64,000 bases of DNA from Bacillus sp. S3 (GCF_005154805.1 NZ_CP039727.1:2353501-2417500), one strand, 5' to 3'. Positions 8,174-17,586 are shown, counted from the first letter of the stretch. A program made the numbers and translations. The notes: generated by a model from the letters alone, not told the origin.

Positions 8174-8273
8174 TCTTATCAAGAGTGGCTAAGGGACTGG
8201 TCCGATGAAGCCCGGCAACCTGCAATGCAAGGTGCTAACTCCAGCAAAATGACGTTCATTTTGAGAGATAAGG
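8174..8273 (+). ncRNA. S-box (SAM-I) riboswitch aptamer
   Basis: The hallmark SAM-I elements are present in order: the CTTATC 5' strand of P1 (8175-8180), AGAGTGG, CTAAGGGACTGGTCCGATGA, AGCCCGGCAACC, AGGTGCTAACTCCAGCA, and TGAGAGATAAG closing P1 (8267-8272). The aptamer binds S-adenosylmethionine and reports methionine/SAM sufficiency. In B. subtilis the orthologous cysH operon also has an S-box. No T-run terminator follows, so control here may act on translation of the next gene. Confidence 0.95.
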
Positions 8274-8334
8274 TGTTTTAGGATATGACGCCTTTCTCGA
8301 TAGGAGAGAAATTTCTAAAAGGAGGCGAATCTAA
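8274..8334 (+). promoter_or_regulatory. S-box expression platform, predicted ribosome-site sequestration
   Basis: CGCCTTT (8289-8295) can pair with GGAGGCG (8321-8327), hiding the ribosome site of the downstream CTG-started gene, with TTTCTC/GAGAAA stacked inside. Alternatively AAGGTG (8270-8275), which overlaps the 3' strand of P1, can pair with CGCCTT (8289-8294) and free the ribosome site. The two pairings are mutually exclusive. Confidence 0.6.
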
Positions 8335-8490
8335 CTGAACACTGAAGAAAAGGCAGAACTCATTGCACATCTAGAAAAAATGCTGGAGACATTAAAATTT
8401 GGATCCATCACGCTTGTGGTCCAGGATGGCAAGATTGTGCAACTGGAGAAAAATGAAAAGGTTCGTCTTCAACCAAATAAAAAACGCTGA
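8335..8490 (+). CDS. yezD: YezD-like small protein (DUF2292), apparent CTG start
   Basis: 51 residues; core FGSITLVVQDGKIVQLEKNEK is the DUF2292/YezD pattern (given here to its key residues). In frame, a TAA at 8332 directly precedes a CTG at 8335, and GGAGG lies 9 bases upstream of that CTG. The only later start, ATG at 8380, has no ribosome site and would delete the conserved N-terminal helix, so CTG is the best call. The family is small, of unknown function, and repeatedly found next to sulfur assimilation genes. A paralogue is at 28218-28385 beside the second sulfate locus. Confidence 0.75.
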   Translation: MNTEEKAELIAHLEKMLETLKFGSITLVVQDGKIVQLEKNEKVRLQPNKKR

Positions 8491-8504
8491 CTAGACAAAC
8501 TAGA

Positions 8505-8547
8505 GGCGGTCTTCACTTTTTTACGAAGTGGAAGACTGCCTTTTTTT
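8505..8547 (+). terminator. Terminator-like hairpin between yezD and cysH
   Basis: 14-bp stem with one bulge (8505-8518 with 8526-8540) followed by seven Ts. It may reduce read-through from yezD into cysH. Confidence 0.75.
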
Positions 8548-8552
8548 GTTGA

Positions 8553-8599
8553 TAGAAAAGTGGAAGGACACTAGCCGCTAGGGCGCTGGAGCTGGCCAA
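8553..8599. repeat. Remnant of a common Bacillus intergenic repeat
   Basis: On the minus strand this reads GCTCCAGCGCCCTAGCGG..., close to a repeat (CTAGCTCCAGCGCCTAG) that I recall as widespread in Bacillus genomes. No coding potential. Confidence 0.4.
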
Positions 8600-8655
8600 T
8601 TCTCAAAGTTGAAGATTCATACTTTCATATTTATTAAAAGAGGAGGCCATTAGGG

Positions 8656-9372
8656 ATGACAACTGCAATAACGTACCAAAATTGGAAACAGATATCAGAA
8701 GAATTCCTGGTAGAGGACGAAACAAAAGGTGCGAGGTCCGTTTTGGAATGGGCTTATGGTTCATATACCGACGAAGAGATTGTTTACGCATCAAGTTTCG
8801 GGGCTGAGGCGATTGTATTAATTGATTTAATCCAGCAGATCAAGCCAGATGCCCATATCGTATTTCTAGACACAGGGTTACATTTTCCCGAGACGTATGA
8901 GGTCATCGACAAAATTGAAGCTCGTTTTTCCAATCTGCGGATTGAACGTAAACAGCCAAAACTCAGTCTGGATGAACAAGCGGCACAACACGGGTCGGCA
9001 TTATGGAAACGGGATCCGAACCAATGCTGCCAAATCCGCAAGGTCATTCCCCTAAGGGAGACCCTGACCGCTAAACAAGCATGGATTTCTGGATTGCGCA
9101 GGGAACAATCACCGACAAGGGCGAATACCCAATTCCTTAATAAGGATGAAAAATTCGAGAATATCAAAATCTGTCCATTGATTCATTGGACTTGGGATGA
9201 TGTTTGGGGCTACATCAAGGATAAAGATCTCCCATACAACACACTGCACGACCATCAATACCCGAGCATCGGCTGTTTTCCATGTACACAGCCGGCAGCG
9301 GCGGATGGCGACTCGCGTGCGGGCCGCTGGGCGGGAAGCGGCAAGACGGAGTGTGGGCTGCACACTCGCTAA
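8656..9372 (+). CDS. cysH: Phosphoadenylyl/adenylyl-sulfate reductase
   Basis: 238 residues. The PP-loop region SSFGAEAIVLI (47-57) binds the nucleotide. Two cysteine pairs, Cys124-Cys125 and Cys207/Cys210 (CFPC), are the ligands of the 4Fe-4S cluster found in the APS-reducing type, and Cys233 in TECGLH is the catalytic residue. The enzyme reduces (P)APS to sulfite with thioredoxin. Fe-S Bacillus CysH is known to accept both APS and PAPS. AGAGGAGGCC precedes the ATG. It is the first catalytic gene of the S-box operon. Its last 80 bases are much more GC-rich than the surroundings. Confidence 0.95.
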   Translation: MTTAITYQNWKQISEEFLVEDETKGARSVLEWAYGSYTDEEIVYASSFGAEAIVLIDLIQQIKPDAHIVFLDTGLHFPETYEVIDKIEARFSNLRIERKQPKLSLDEQAAQHGSALWKRDPNQCCQIRKVIPLRETLTAKQAWISGLRREQSPTRANTQFLNKDEKFENIKICPLIHWTWDDVWGYIKDKDLPYNTLHDHQYPSIGCFPCTQPAAADGDSRAGRWAGSGKTECGLHTR

Positions 9373-9438
9373 GGCGGCCCCGCAATAGTAATCAAACGGT
9401 CACATGTCCCCACTAGTGGGATAAAGGAGGCATTTCTT

Positions 9439-10497
9439 TTGCTCACAATCATTGCGATAACAATTGGATTCTTTTTTGCAATAAATATTGGTGCAAGTGG
9501 TGCGGCGGCCTCGATGGGAATCGCCTACGGATCAGGTGTTGTGAAAAAACGTCTGGCCTTGCTATTATGCAGCATCGCCGTATTTCTTGGCGCCTGGCTT
9601 GGCGGCGGTGAAGTGGTGAAAACCATCGGCAGCGGGATTGTCCCGAGTCACACCTTTACCGTCCCGGTTGCACTCATTGTCTTAGCATCGGCTGCGCTAT
9701 CCTTGTTTTTGGCTAACATCTTTGGGATTCCGCTTTCTACGAGTGAAGTGGCAGTGGGCTCCGTTGTAGGTGCCGGGATTGTGTACCAGTCGGTATTTGT
9801 CGGTAAGCTGGTCTGGATCATGCTATTTTGGCTATTAACACCGTTTGTTGCATTTGTCATCGCTGTTGCTGCCTGCTATTTTTTGAAAAATAAAAAATGG
9901 ATGGCGACCCCGAAAGCTGTTCCGTTTCTGTCTTTGTTAGTGGTCTTTATGGGGCTGTTTGAGGCATTTTCAGCCGGTATGAACAATGTAGCCAATGCGG
10001 TAGGCCCGCTTGTCGGCGCGAACATTCTCTCTACCGGGGATGGCATATTTTGGGGCGGTTTATTCGTGGCAGGCGGGGCCTTACTGCTAGGGCAGCGCGT
10101 CCTTGAAACAAATGGGAAAAAAATAACGACCTTGAGGCTGGAAGAGGGCTGCGTCATCTCTGGAACAGGAGCAACGATTGTCACCGTGGCATCGGTATTC
10201 GGAATCCCAGTTCCACTGACACAAATCACCACCTCATCCATTATTGGAATGGGCTTTGCAAAGCACGGCAAGTCGGTTTTGAAAAAAGACATTGTTGTCC
10301 AGCTTCTCACTGTCTGGATTGTATCACCAGTGTTGTCGATGGTGCTATCATACACCCTCATTCAATTGATTATAGAACATAATTTTTACCCAATCATCGC
10401 CATGGCAGGGGTGCTGATTTCCGTAGTAGGGGTGTTGTCGTTGATGAAGCGGCAAAAACCTGCGATAACGGTGCACCAGGAGGTAGTGAAGGATTAA
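9439..10497 (+). CDS. cysP: PiT-family sulfate permease
   Basis: 352 residues, about ten membrane segments, in the inorganic phosphate transporter (PiT) superfamily. The two inverted halves carry the family signature: GASGAAASMGIAYG near the start and MNNVANAVGPLVGANI in the middle. Its place between cysH and sat matches B. subtilis ylnA, shown there to be the sulfate permease CysP. So sulfate rather than phosphate is the likely substrate. The start is TTG, with AAAGGAGG 8 bases upstream. It gives the operon its own sulfate importer, important here because the ABC sulfate system at 28-31 kb looks damaged. Confidence 0.9.
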   Translation: MLTIIAITIGFFFAINIGASGAAASMGIAYGSGVVKKRLALLLCSIAVFLGAWLGGGEVVKTIGSGIVPSHTFTVPVALIVLASAALSLFLANIFGIPLSTSEVAVGSVVGAGIVYQSVFVGKLVWIMLFWLLTPFVAFVIAVAACYFLKNKKWMATPKAVPFLSLLVVFMGLFEAFSAGMNNVANAVGPLVGANILSTGDGIFWGGLFVAGGALLLGQRVLETNGKKITTLRLEEGCVISGTGATIVTVASVFGIPVPLTQITTSSIIGMGFAKHGKSVLKKDIVVQLLTVWIVSPVLSMVLSYTLIQLIIEHNFYPIIAMAGVLISVVGVLSLMKRQKPAITVHQEVVKD

Positions 10498-10539
10498 GGG
10501 GGTGTAAGGCGCGGATTTCAGCCAGAAAAACAGCTAAAT

Positions 10540-10653
10540 GACAGTAAACATGGGTTATGCGACAGTAAATACGGCTTATACGATAGTTAACAAAGCTTAT
10601 GCGACAGTAAATATTGCTCATCCGACAGTATCCACAACTCATCCGACAGTAAA
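10540..10653. repeat. 21-bp tandem repeat array (about 5.4 units)
   Basis: Units start at 10540, 10561, 10582, 10603, 10624 and a partial one at 10645. Each begins GACAGTA or a one-base variant and ends in TTATGC, CTTATAC or CTCATCC. The array fills the cysP-sat gap (10498-10694), which holds nothing else. Confidence 0.9.
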
Positions 10654-10694
10654 ATCAAATTTAAATACACCTACTATTGAAAGGATTTGAAAAA

Positions 10695-11843
10695 ATGTCA
10701 TTTTTACCAAAACCTCATGGAGGAAAATTAATTCAAGCCTACAATCCAAATTATGAGGTAGCCCATATTGAAAAAGAGCTCGAAATTGATGCTATCGCTT
10801 TAAGTGATCTTGAACTAATTGGAGTTGGCTTGTTCAGCCCGCTAACGGGATTTCTTGGAAAAGCCGATTACGAATCTGTGGTCGCCAATATGCGTTTAGC
10901 GGATAACACGATTTGGTCGATTCCAGTGACACTTCCGGTATCTTATCAAACAGCGGCGACCCTCACCGAGGGAGAAGAAGTCAAGTTAGTTTTTGAAAAA
11001 GAGGTTTATGGAGTCATTAAGGTTTCTGAATGGTACGAACCAGACTTAGATAAAGAAGCCATAGAAGTATACAAAACGCCGGAGCTTGCTCATCCAGGAG
11101 TTAAACGCCTTTATGAAAGAGGTCCTGTCTATGTTGCCGGTGAAGTAACACTTGTTAAAAAACCGGAAAAAGGTGTATTCAGCGATGTATGGCTTGAGCC
11201 GAAAGAAACGCGGGCCTTGTTTGAAGAAAAAGGATGGAAAACCATTGTCGGCTTCCAGACGAGAAACCCGATCCATCGCGCCCATGAGTACATCCAAAAG
11301 GCTGCCTTAGAAACGGTGGATGGACTTTTCGTTAACCCGCTTGTCGGTGAAACAAAATCCGATGATATCCCAGCCGATGTCCGTTTGAAGAGTTACCGAG
11401 TCCTTCTTGAAAACTACTATCCTAGCAATCGGGTCCAGCTCGGTGTCTATCCTGCGGCGATGCGCTACGCTGGTCCAAGAGAAGCAATTTTCCATGCGAT
11501 TGCCCGGAAGAACTTTGGCTGCACTCATTTCATCGTCGGCCGTGACCATGCCGGTGTCGGAAATTACTACGGTACCTATGATGCACAGCTGATCTTCAGC
11601 GAATTTCCTGAAGGGGAACTTGGCATCAAGCCACTATTCTTTGAACATAGCTTTTATTGCACGAAATGTGAGGGAATGGCTTCGGATAAAACTTGCCCGC
11701 ACAGCAGCGAGGACAGAGTGATCCTTTCGGGAACAAAAGTTAGGGAATTACTGCGTTCCGGCACACTTCCTCCATCAACATTCAGCCGAAAAGAGGTTGT
11801 AGAGGTGTTAATTGAAGGCTTAAAAGAAAGCGCAACGGTTTAA
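10695..11843 (+). CDS. sat: Sulfate adenylyltransferase (ATP sulfurylase)
   Basis: 382 residues from the ATG at 10695, the same length as B. subtilis Sat; the upstream TTG at 10677 would add six residues and overlaps the GAAAGGA ribosome site. Nucleotide-binding motifs [11 protein letters not shown] (HxxH) and [13 protein letters not shown] are intact. A C-terminal cysteine cluster ([13 protein letters not shown]) is typical of the bacterial homomeric enzyme. It makes APS from ATP and sulfate, the activation step of the pathway. cysC follows after 13 bases. Confidence 0.96.
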   Translation: MSFLPKPHGGKLIQAYNPNYEVAHIEKELEIDAIALSDLELIGVGLFSPLTGFLGKADYESVVANMRLADNTIWSIPVTLPVSYQTAATLTEGEEVKLVFEKEVYGVIKVSEWYEPDLDKEAIEVYKTPELAHPGVKRLYERGPVYVAGEVTLVKKPEKGVFSDVWLEPKETRALFEEKGWKTIVGFQTRNPIHRAHEYIQKAALETVDGLFVNPLVGETKSDDIPADVRLKSYRVLLENYYPSNRVQLGVYPAAMRYAGPREAIFHAIARKNFGCTHFIVGRDHAGVGNYYGTYDAQLIFSEFPEGELGIKPLFFEHSFYCTKCEGMASDKTCPHSSEDRVILSGTKVRELLRSGTLPPSTFSRKEVVEVLIEGLKESATV

Positions 11844-11856
11844 GGGGGAATCGAAC

Positions 11857-12456
11857 ATGACAAAAGCAACAAATATTACATGGCATGCAGCAACCATAAC
11901 AAAGCCAGATCGGCGTGTGCAAAATGGTCATAGCAGCTGTGTCCTCTGGTTTACCGGCCTGTCAGGCTCTGGTAAATCGACGATCGCCAATGCCGTCTCC
12001 AGTGAATTATACCGCCAGGGCATCAATGAATATGTCCTCGATGGTGATAATATCCGCCATGGACTTAATAAGGATCTTGGCTTTTCCGATCATGACCGGA
12101 CTGAAAATATTCGCCGGATCGGCGAAGTGGCGAAACTGTTTGTCGACAGCGGCGCCGTTGTGACGACTGCATTTATTTCACCCTTCCGCTCAGACCGGGA
12201 TCAAGTACGTGACCTTTTTGAAAAAGAAGAATTTATCGAAGTGTTTGTTGAATGCCCGCTGGAAGAATGTGAACGGCGCGATCCAAAGCAGCTGTATGTA
12301 AAAGCTCGCCGCGGTGAAATAAAGGATTTTACCGGGATTGATTCTCCGTACGAGGCACCAGAACGTCCGGAAATCACCATCCGGTCCGACTTATTGACTG
12401 TGGAACAAGCGGTAGGAGAAATTTTTCAATACTTGCAAACAAAAAACATTATTTAG
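11857..12456 (+). CDS. cysC: Adenylyl-sulfate kinase
   Basis: 199 residues, standard length. The Walker A motif GLSGSGKST is near residues 34-42, and [16 protein letters not shown], the conserved APS-binding segment, follows. [13 protein letters not shown] and [18 protein letters not shown] are further family blocks. It phosphorylates APS to PAPS. With an Fe-S CysH that can use APS directly, the kinase may serve as a bypass or supply PAPS for other use. GGGGGAA lies before the ATG; the gene is tightly packed in the operon. Confidence 0.96.
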   Translation: MTKATNITWHAATITKPDRRVQNGHSSCVLWFTGLSGSGKSTIANAVSSELYRQGINEYVLDGDNIRHGLNKDLGFSDHDRTENIRRIGEVAKLFVDSGAVVTTAFISPFRSDRDQVRDLFEKEEFIEVFVECPLEECERRDPKQLYVKARRGEIKDFTGIDSPYEAPERPEITIRSDLLTVEQAVGEIFQYLQTKNII

Positions 12457-12477
12457 CTTTGAAAGGATGATGAGCCC

Positions 12478-13254
12478 ATGGGAGGCAAGGTTTACTTAGT
12501 TGGTGCGGGTCCCGGCGATCCAGATTTAATTACGGTAAAAGGAATGCGCTGCCTGCAGCATGCCGATGTCATCCTTTATGATCGGCTGGTCAATCCTGAA
12601 CTGCTGCAATATGCAAAAGAAGGGGCACAGCTCGTGTACTGTGGCAAACTCCCGCATTACCATACGATGAAGCAGGAGACCATCAACCACTTTTTAGTGA
12701 AATATGCCAAAAAGGGCTATCAGGTTGTCCGCTTAAAGGGGGGAGACCCGTTTGTGTTCGGACGCGGCGGTGAGGAAGCAGAGGAATGTGCGCGCCATGA
12801 TGTCGCGTTTGAAATTGTTCCTGGTATCACGGCCGGGATTGCTGCTGCCGCATATGCCGGAATTCCTGTAACCCATCGCAGTCTGAGCAGAAGCTTTGCT
12901 TTCATTACGGGGCATCAAGCGGGAGATGTTGCAGCAGAGCATCAGTGGTTCCATTTGGCAAATGCAGTGGATACGATCTGTATTTATATGGGAGTTTCTA
13001 ATTTATCTACTATAACAAAACAATTGATTCAACATGGCAAATCACCACAAACTCCAATTGCCCTTGTTCAATGGGGGACATTAAGTGATCAGCGAACGGT
13101 GGTCGGGACGCTGGAGACGATCGAAGAACGGGTGAAAGAGGCAGCTCTTTCTAACCCAAGCATGATCGTCATTGGCGAAGTCGTCCACCTTCATAAAAAA
13201 TTGAACTGGTTTCAAGATGAAATTGTTCCCAATTTGCCAGTGGTCCACGGATAA
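12478..13254 (+). CDS. sumT: Uroporphyrinogen-III C-methyltransferase (SUMT)
   Basis: 258 residues. GAGPGDPDLITVKG (residues 9-22) and LKGGDPFVFGRGGEEAE are the two SAM-dependent tetrapyrrole methylase signatures; GITAGIAAAAYAGIPVTHR follows. It methylates uroporphyrinogen III twice to precorrin-2, the first step to siroheme. Position and length match B. subtilis ylnD. AAAGGATGATGAG precedes the ATG. It supplies the cofactor of CysI, encoded at the end of the same operon. Confidence 0.94.
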   Translation: MGGKVYLVGAGPGDPDLITVKGMRCLQHADVILYDRLVNPELLQYAKEGAQLVYCGKLPHYHTMKQETINHFLVKYAKKGYQVVRLKGGDPFVFGRGGEEAEECARHDVAFEIVPGITAGIAAAAYAGIPVTHRSLSRSFAFITGHQAGDVAAEHQWFHLANAVDTICIYMGVSNLSTITKQLIQHGKSPQTPIALVQWGTLSDQRTVVGTLETIEERVKEAALSNPSMIVIGEVVHLHKKLNWFQDEIVPNLPVVHG

Positions 13255-13273
13255 TGCAGGGGGCTTCTAGGAT

Positions 13274-14008
13274 ATGAAAGCAATTTTATATATTGGTCAT
13301 GGTACCCGCTCTAAAAAAGGGGCTGAGGAAGCAAAGGCCTTTATTAAAAGAGTAATAGAACGAATCGATATACCCATCCAAGAAATCAGTTTCCTAGAGT
13401 TGACGGAGCCGTTAATGGAAGAAGGATTCCGCCGATGTGTGGAGAGAGGTGCCACGGAGATTACCGTTGTTCCTCTGTTCCTTTTGGCAGCAGGTCACAT
13501 TAAACAAGATATTCCTTTGATATTGTCCGGATTACAGGAGCGTTATCCTGAAATACAGGTAACTGTGAAGGAGCCTTTTGGTGTACAGGGTATGATTTTA
13601 GACGCGGTTGCAGATTTGGTTAGGGAAACTGCAGGGTATCTAGTGCCAGAGGATCGACTTTTGATTGTTGGCAGAGGAAGCAGTGACCCGGAAATCCTTG
13701 GTGATTTTTCAAAAATTGCCGGTGGCATTCGGAATCGTCTTGGCATTGAAAGGGTATCTGTATGCTACTTGGCTGCAGCTGAACCAAGGCTTTTGGATGG
13801 CTTTGAGACGATTACTATAGGTGCCGTGGGCAGGGTCATCGTTGTGCCATATTTGTTATTTACCGGTTTGCTTCTTGCGGAAGTAAGCCAAGAGGTGCGT
13901 AAGCGGCAAAGGCTAAACTGTGAGATTCTCCATACAGGCACGCTCAGCAGCCACCGGGTAATCGAAGATATCCTTATTGAAAAAGTAAAAAATTTAAACA
14001 CATATTGA
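13274..14008 (+). CDS. sirB: Sirohydrochlorin ferrochelatase
   Basis: 244 residues, CbiX/SirB type. His in IGHGTRSKKGAEEA near the N-terminus and His in AAGHIKQDIPL near residue 77 are the expected metal-binding positions. The double-length CbiX fold is visible, with a degenerate second half (VGRGSSDPE). It inserts Fe2+ into sirohydrochlorin to give siroheme. Corresponds to B. subtilis ylnE. The partner dehydrogenase (ylnF/sirC), which follows in B. subtilis, is absent here; cysJ comes next. Confidence 0.9.
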   Translation: MKAILYIGHGTRSKKGAEEAKAFIKRVIERIDIPIQEISFLELTEPLMEEGFRRCVERGATEITVVPLFLLAAGHIKQDIPLILSGLQERYPEIQVTVKEPFGVQGMILDAVADLVRETAGYLVPEDRLLIVGRGSSDPEILGDFSKIAGGIRNRLGIERVSVCYLAAAEPRLLDGFETITIGAVGRVIVVPYLLFTGLLLAEVSQEVRKRQRLNCEILHTGTLSSHRVIEDILIEKVKNLNTY

Positions 14009-14018
14009 GGTGGTATTG

Positions 14019-15830
14019 TTGCAACTTCAAGTATTGAACAGTCCGTTTAATCAGGAGCAGGCAGAGCTCCTTAATCGTATTCTGCCAACACTTACCGAAC
14101 CGCAGAAATTTTGGCTGAGTGGCTTTCTCGCTGCATCACAAGGCACCGCTGCACTTGGGACGCCGGCTGCACATGTCCAGCAGCACGCTGAACCTTCAAA
14201 AACAAAAGAAGTGACCATCTTATATGGATCACAAACTGGCAATGCCCGCGGATTAGCAAAAAAGGCAGCCCAATCACTAGAAGGGAATGACTTTCAAGTT
14301 ACCGTTTCATCCATGAGTGATTTCAAACCAAATAACCTGAAAAAGGTTCAAAACCTGCTCATCATTGTAAGCACACATGGTGAAGGAGATCCTCCGGACA
14401 ACGCGCTGACATTCTATGAATTTCTTCATAGCAAACGTGCACCAAAGCTTGAAAATTTCCATTTTTCCGTTTTAGCTCTTGGTGACAGCTCGTATGAGTT
14501 CTTCTGTCATACTGGTAAAGAATTCGATAAGCGGCTGGAAGAACTTGGCGGCACAAGGCTTTATCCGCGTTTCGACTGCGATGTAGACTTTGACGAGCCG
14601 GCAGCAGAATGGCTTCAAGGAGTTCTTGGCAGCCTGGGCGAAGCACAATCTGAGGCAGCCGCCAACGGACAAAATCTCGAATCAGCAACACAATCAATAG
14701 AATCACAGTATTCGAGAACCAATCCATTCCAAGCCGAGATTCTTGAAAATATCAATTTGAACGGTCGAGGCTCAAATAAAGAAACACGTCACTTAGAAAT
14801 TTCACTTGAAGATTCCGGACTCACATTCGAGCCTGGTGACAGCCTTGGCATATATCCGGAAAACGATCCGGCTCTTGTCGACCTTCTTCTTGAAGAAACA
14901 AAATGGAATCCAGAGGAACTGGTGACTGTGAAGCCGGGAGACCAGAGACAATTAAGAGAGGCGCTTCTCTCTTATTATGAAATTACGGTTCTAACAAAAC
15001 CGCTTCTCCAAAAAGCAGCGTCATTTGCAGCAAGCAAGGAATTACAAGAACTGACAGCATCAGACAACGATGAAAAGTTAAAAGCCTACTTAAAAGGTCG
15101 CGATTTGCTAGATTTAGTTCGCGATTTTACTCCTTGGATTGGTTCAGCTCAGGAGTTTGTGAGTATTTTGCGAAAAATACCTGCCCGTCTTTATTCTATT
15201 GCGAGCAGTTTATCCGCGAATCCGGACGAAGTGCATTTGACGATCGGCGCTGTCCGCTATGATGCCAATGGCCGCAGCCGTAATGGCGTCTGCTCGATTC
15301 AAACAGCGGAGCGGCTAAACCTAGGGGACCGCATCAACGTATTTGTGCAGCAAAACGAAAACTTTAAACTTCCGGAAAAACCGGAGACACCAATTATTAT
15401 GATTGGGCCAGGTACAGGTGTAGCGCCATTCCGTTCTTTTATGCAGGAGCGTGAAGAAACGAACGCAACTGGGAAGTCATGGCTGTTCTTCGGTGATCAG
15501 CATTTTGTCACTGATTTCCTTTATCAAATCGAGTGGCAAAAGTGGCTGCAAAACGGTACTCTAACGAAATTGGATGTAGCCTTTTCGCGTGACACCGCCG
15601 AAAAGGTGTATGTTCAGCACCGTATGCAGGACAATAGCAAAGAATTGTTCGAGTGGCTGCAAGAAGGAGCGGCCGTCTATATTTGCGGTGATGAAAAACA
15701 TATGGCACATGATGTCCACAACACATTGCTCGAGATTATCGAAAAAGAAGGCGCCATGAGCCGTGAGCAGGCAGCAGCCTATCTTGCCGACATGCAGCAG
15801 CAAAAACGGTATCAGCGAGATGTATATTAA
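14019..15830 (+). CDS. cysJ: Sulfite reductase [NADPH] flavoprotein alpha subunit
   Basis: 603 residues from the TTG at 14019, giving MQLQVLNSPFNQEQ, which matches my memory of Bacillus CysJ; a GTG at 14010 lies within the GAGGTGG ribosome site. Domain order: a short helical N-terminus; flavodoxin (ILYGSQTGNARGLA at about 68-81, STHGEGDPPDN, LGDSSYEFF); FAD-binding domain (RLYSIASS); NADPH-binding end (GPGTGVAPFRSFMQ; YICGDEKHM). It passes electrons from NADPH through FAD and FMN to CysI. The start falls 10 bases after the sirB stop. Confidence 0.95.
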   Translation: MQLQVLNSPFNQEQAELLNRILPTLTEPQKFWLSGFLAASQGTAALGTPAAHVQQHAEPSKTKEVTILYGSQTGNARGLAKKAAQSLEGNDFQVTVSSMSDFKPNNLKKVQNLLIIVSTHGEGDPPDNALTFYEFLHSKRAPKLENFHFSVLALGDSSYEFFCHTGKEFDKRLEELGGTRLYPRFDCDVDFDEPAAEWLQGVLGSLGEAQSEAAANGQNLESATQSIESQYSRTNPFQAEILENINLNGRGSNKETRHLEISLEDSGLTFEPGDSLGIYPENDPALVDLLLEETKWNPEELVTVKPGDQRQLREALLSYYEITVLTKPLLQKAASFAASKELQELTASDNDEKLKAYLKGRDLLDLVRDFTPWIGSAQEFVSILRKIPARLYSIASSLSANPDEVHLTIGAVRYDANGRSRNGVCSIQTAERLNLGDRINVFVQQNENFKLPEKPETPIIMIGPGTGVAPFRSFMQEREETNATGKSWLFFGDQHFVTDFLYQIEWQKWLQNGTLTKLDVAFSRDTAEKVYVQHRMQDNSKELFEWLQEGAAVYICGDEKHMAHDVHNTLLEIIEKEGAMSREQAAAYLADMQQQKRYQRDVY

Positions 15831-15857
15831 TTTTTGAAAGAAGGGGGATTAACCAAC

Positions 15858-17576
15858 ATGGTGAAAAAAACTTTAACAGCACCAGGGGGAGCGCCGAGTG
15901 ATGTCGAACGCATCAAAGATGAAAGCAACTATTTGCGCGGCACGTTGAAGGAAGTCATGCAGGACCGTATCAGCGCCGGCATTCCTGATGATGACAACCG
16001 ATTAATGAAGCATCATGGCAGCTATTTGCAGGATGACCGCGACCTCCGTAATGAACGGCAAAAGCAAAAGCTGGAACCTGCCTATCAATTCATGCTGCGT
16101 GTTCGCTTGCCTGGAGGTGTTGCAGCTCCAAACCAGTGGCTTGTCATGGATGAACTCGCTGAAAAATATGGGAATGGCACTTTGAAACTGACCACACGTG
16201 AGACCTTTCAAATGCATGGGATTTTAAAATGGAATATGAAAAACACCATCCAGGAAATTCATGCTTCTCTATTGGATACAATCGCAGCTTGCGGCGATGT
16301 CAATCGTAACGTGATGTGCGCCTCAAATCCATATCAGTCTGAAATCCATGCCGAAGTATATGAATGGTCAAAGAAATTGAGTGATGATTTATTACCACGC
16401 ACAAGAGCGTATCATGAAGTATGGCTGGATGAAGAAAAAGTGGCCGGCACTCCAGAAGTCGAAGAAATAGAACCAATGTATGGCCGGACTTACTTGCCAC
16501 GAAAGTTTAAAATTGGCATTGCCGTGCCGCCATCCAATGATATTGATGTCTTTTCACAAGACCTTGGATTCATTGCAATAGTGGAAGACAGCAAACTGAT
16601 TGGATTTAACATCGCCATTGGCGGAGGAATGGGCATGACCCATGGGGATACGGCCACATATCCACAGGTGGCCAAGGTTATTGGCTTCTGTAAACCAGAG
16701 CAGCTTTATGAGGTGGCTGAAAAAACGATTACCATTCAACGCGATTATGGAAATCGTTCCGAGCGAAAAAATGCCCGGTTTAAATACACTGTGGATCGAC
16801 TTGGGTTAGAGACAGTCAAGGAAGAGCTGGAAAATCGCCTTGGGTGGAAGCTAAGTGAAGCGAAACCGTATCATTTCGACCATAATGGTGACCGTTACGG
16901 CTGGGTAAAAGGCATTCAAGGAAGATGGCATTTTACATTATTTGTTGAAGGCGGCCGTGTAACTGATTATGATCATGTACAGTTAAAGACGGGCTTACGC
17001 GAAATCGCAAAGATTCATACGGGTGATTTCCATTTGACAGCCAATCAAAACGTCATTATCGCCAATGTATCAAGCCAAAAAAAGAAAAAGATCACTGAGT
17101 TGATTGAAAAATACGGATTAACGGACGGCAAGCATGTTACTGCCCTCCGCCGCAATTCGATGGCATGTGTGGCGCTGCCGACATGTGGATTAGCGATGGC
17201 CGAAGCAGAACGCTATTTACCGGTTCTGATTAACAAAATCGAGGAAATTGTGGATGAAAGCGGCCTCCGTGAAGATGACATTACAATCCGCATGACTGGC
17301 TGTCCAAACGGATGTGCAAGGCACGCACTCGGGGAAATTGGCTTTATTGGCAAGGCACCAGGAAAATACAACATGTATCTAGGGGGAGCCCATGATGGCA
17401 GCCGCTTAAGTAAAATGTACCGTGAAAATATCGGTGAAGCAGAAATACTCAAAGAATTAAGCGTCATACTTCCGCGCTATGCAAAAGAACGGCAGGAGGG
17501 GGAACATTTCGGTGACTTTGTCATCCGCGCCGAGATTGTTAAAGCAACGACAGACGGCACAAATTTCCACGATTAA
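15858..17576 (+). CDS. cysI: Sulfite reductase [NADPH] hemoprotein beta subunit
   Basis: 572 residues from the ATG at 15858 (AAGGGGG upstream); an in-frame TTG at 15834 would add eight. The 4Fe-4S/siroheme ligands are Cys437 and Cys443 (CVALPTCG) and Cys482 and Cys486 (CPNGCARH), the classic Cx5C...Cx3C pattern. Arg-rich substrate motifs ([12 protein letters not shown]) are present. It reduces sulfite to sulfide in six-electron steps using siroheme made by sumT/sirB upstream. It is the last gene of the operon; a bidirectional terminator follows 10 bases later. Confidence 0.96.
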   Translation: MVKKTLTAPGGAPSDVERIKDESNYLRGTLKEVMQDRISAGIPDDDNRLMKHHGSYLQDDRDLRNERQKQKLEPAYQFMLRVRLPGGVAAPNQWLVMDELAEKYGNGTLKLTTRETFQMHGILKWNMKNTIQEIHASLLDTIAACGDVNRNVMCASNPYQSEIHAEVYEWSKKLSDDLLPRTRAYHEVWLDEEKVAGTPEVEEIEPMYGRTYLPRKFKIGIAVPPSNDIDVFSQDLGFIAIVEDSKLIGFNIAIGGGMGMTHGDTATYPQVAKVIGFCKPEQLYEVAEKTITIQRDYGNRSERKNARFKYTVDRLGLETVKEELENRLGWKLSEAKPYHFDHNGDRYGWVKGIQGRWHFTLFVEGGRVTDYDHVQLKTGLREIAKIHTGDFHLTANQNVIIANVSSQKKKKITELIEKYGLTDGKHVTALRRNSMACVALPTCGLAMAEAERYLPVLINKIEEIVDESGLREDDITIRMTGCPNGCARHALGEIGFIGKAPGKYNMYLGGAHDGSRLSKMYRENIGEAEILKELSVILPRYAKERQEGEHFGDFVIRAEIVKATTDGTNFHD

Positions 17577-17586
17577 TTCAACAGGC

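Noticed and set aside
10394..10642. Minus-strand ORF of 82 codons rich in Tyr-Cys-Arg
   Set aside because: It is only the 21-bp tandem repeat read in one frame, overlaps cysP, and has no ribosome site.
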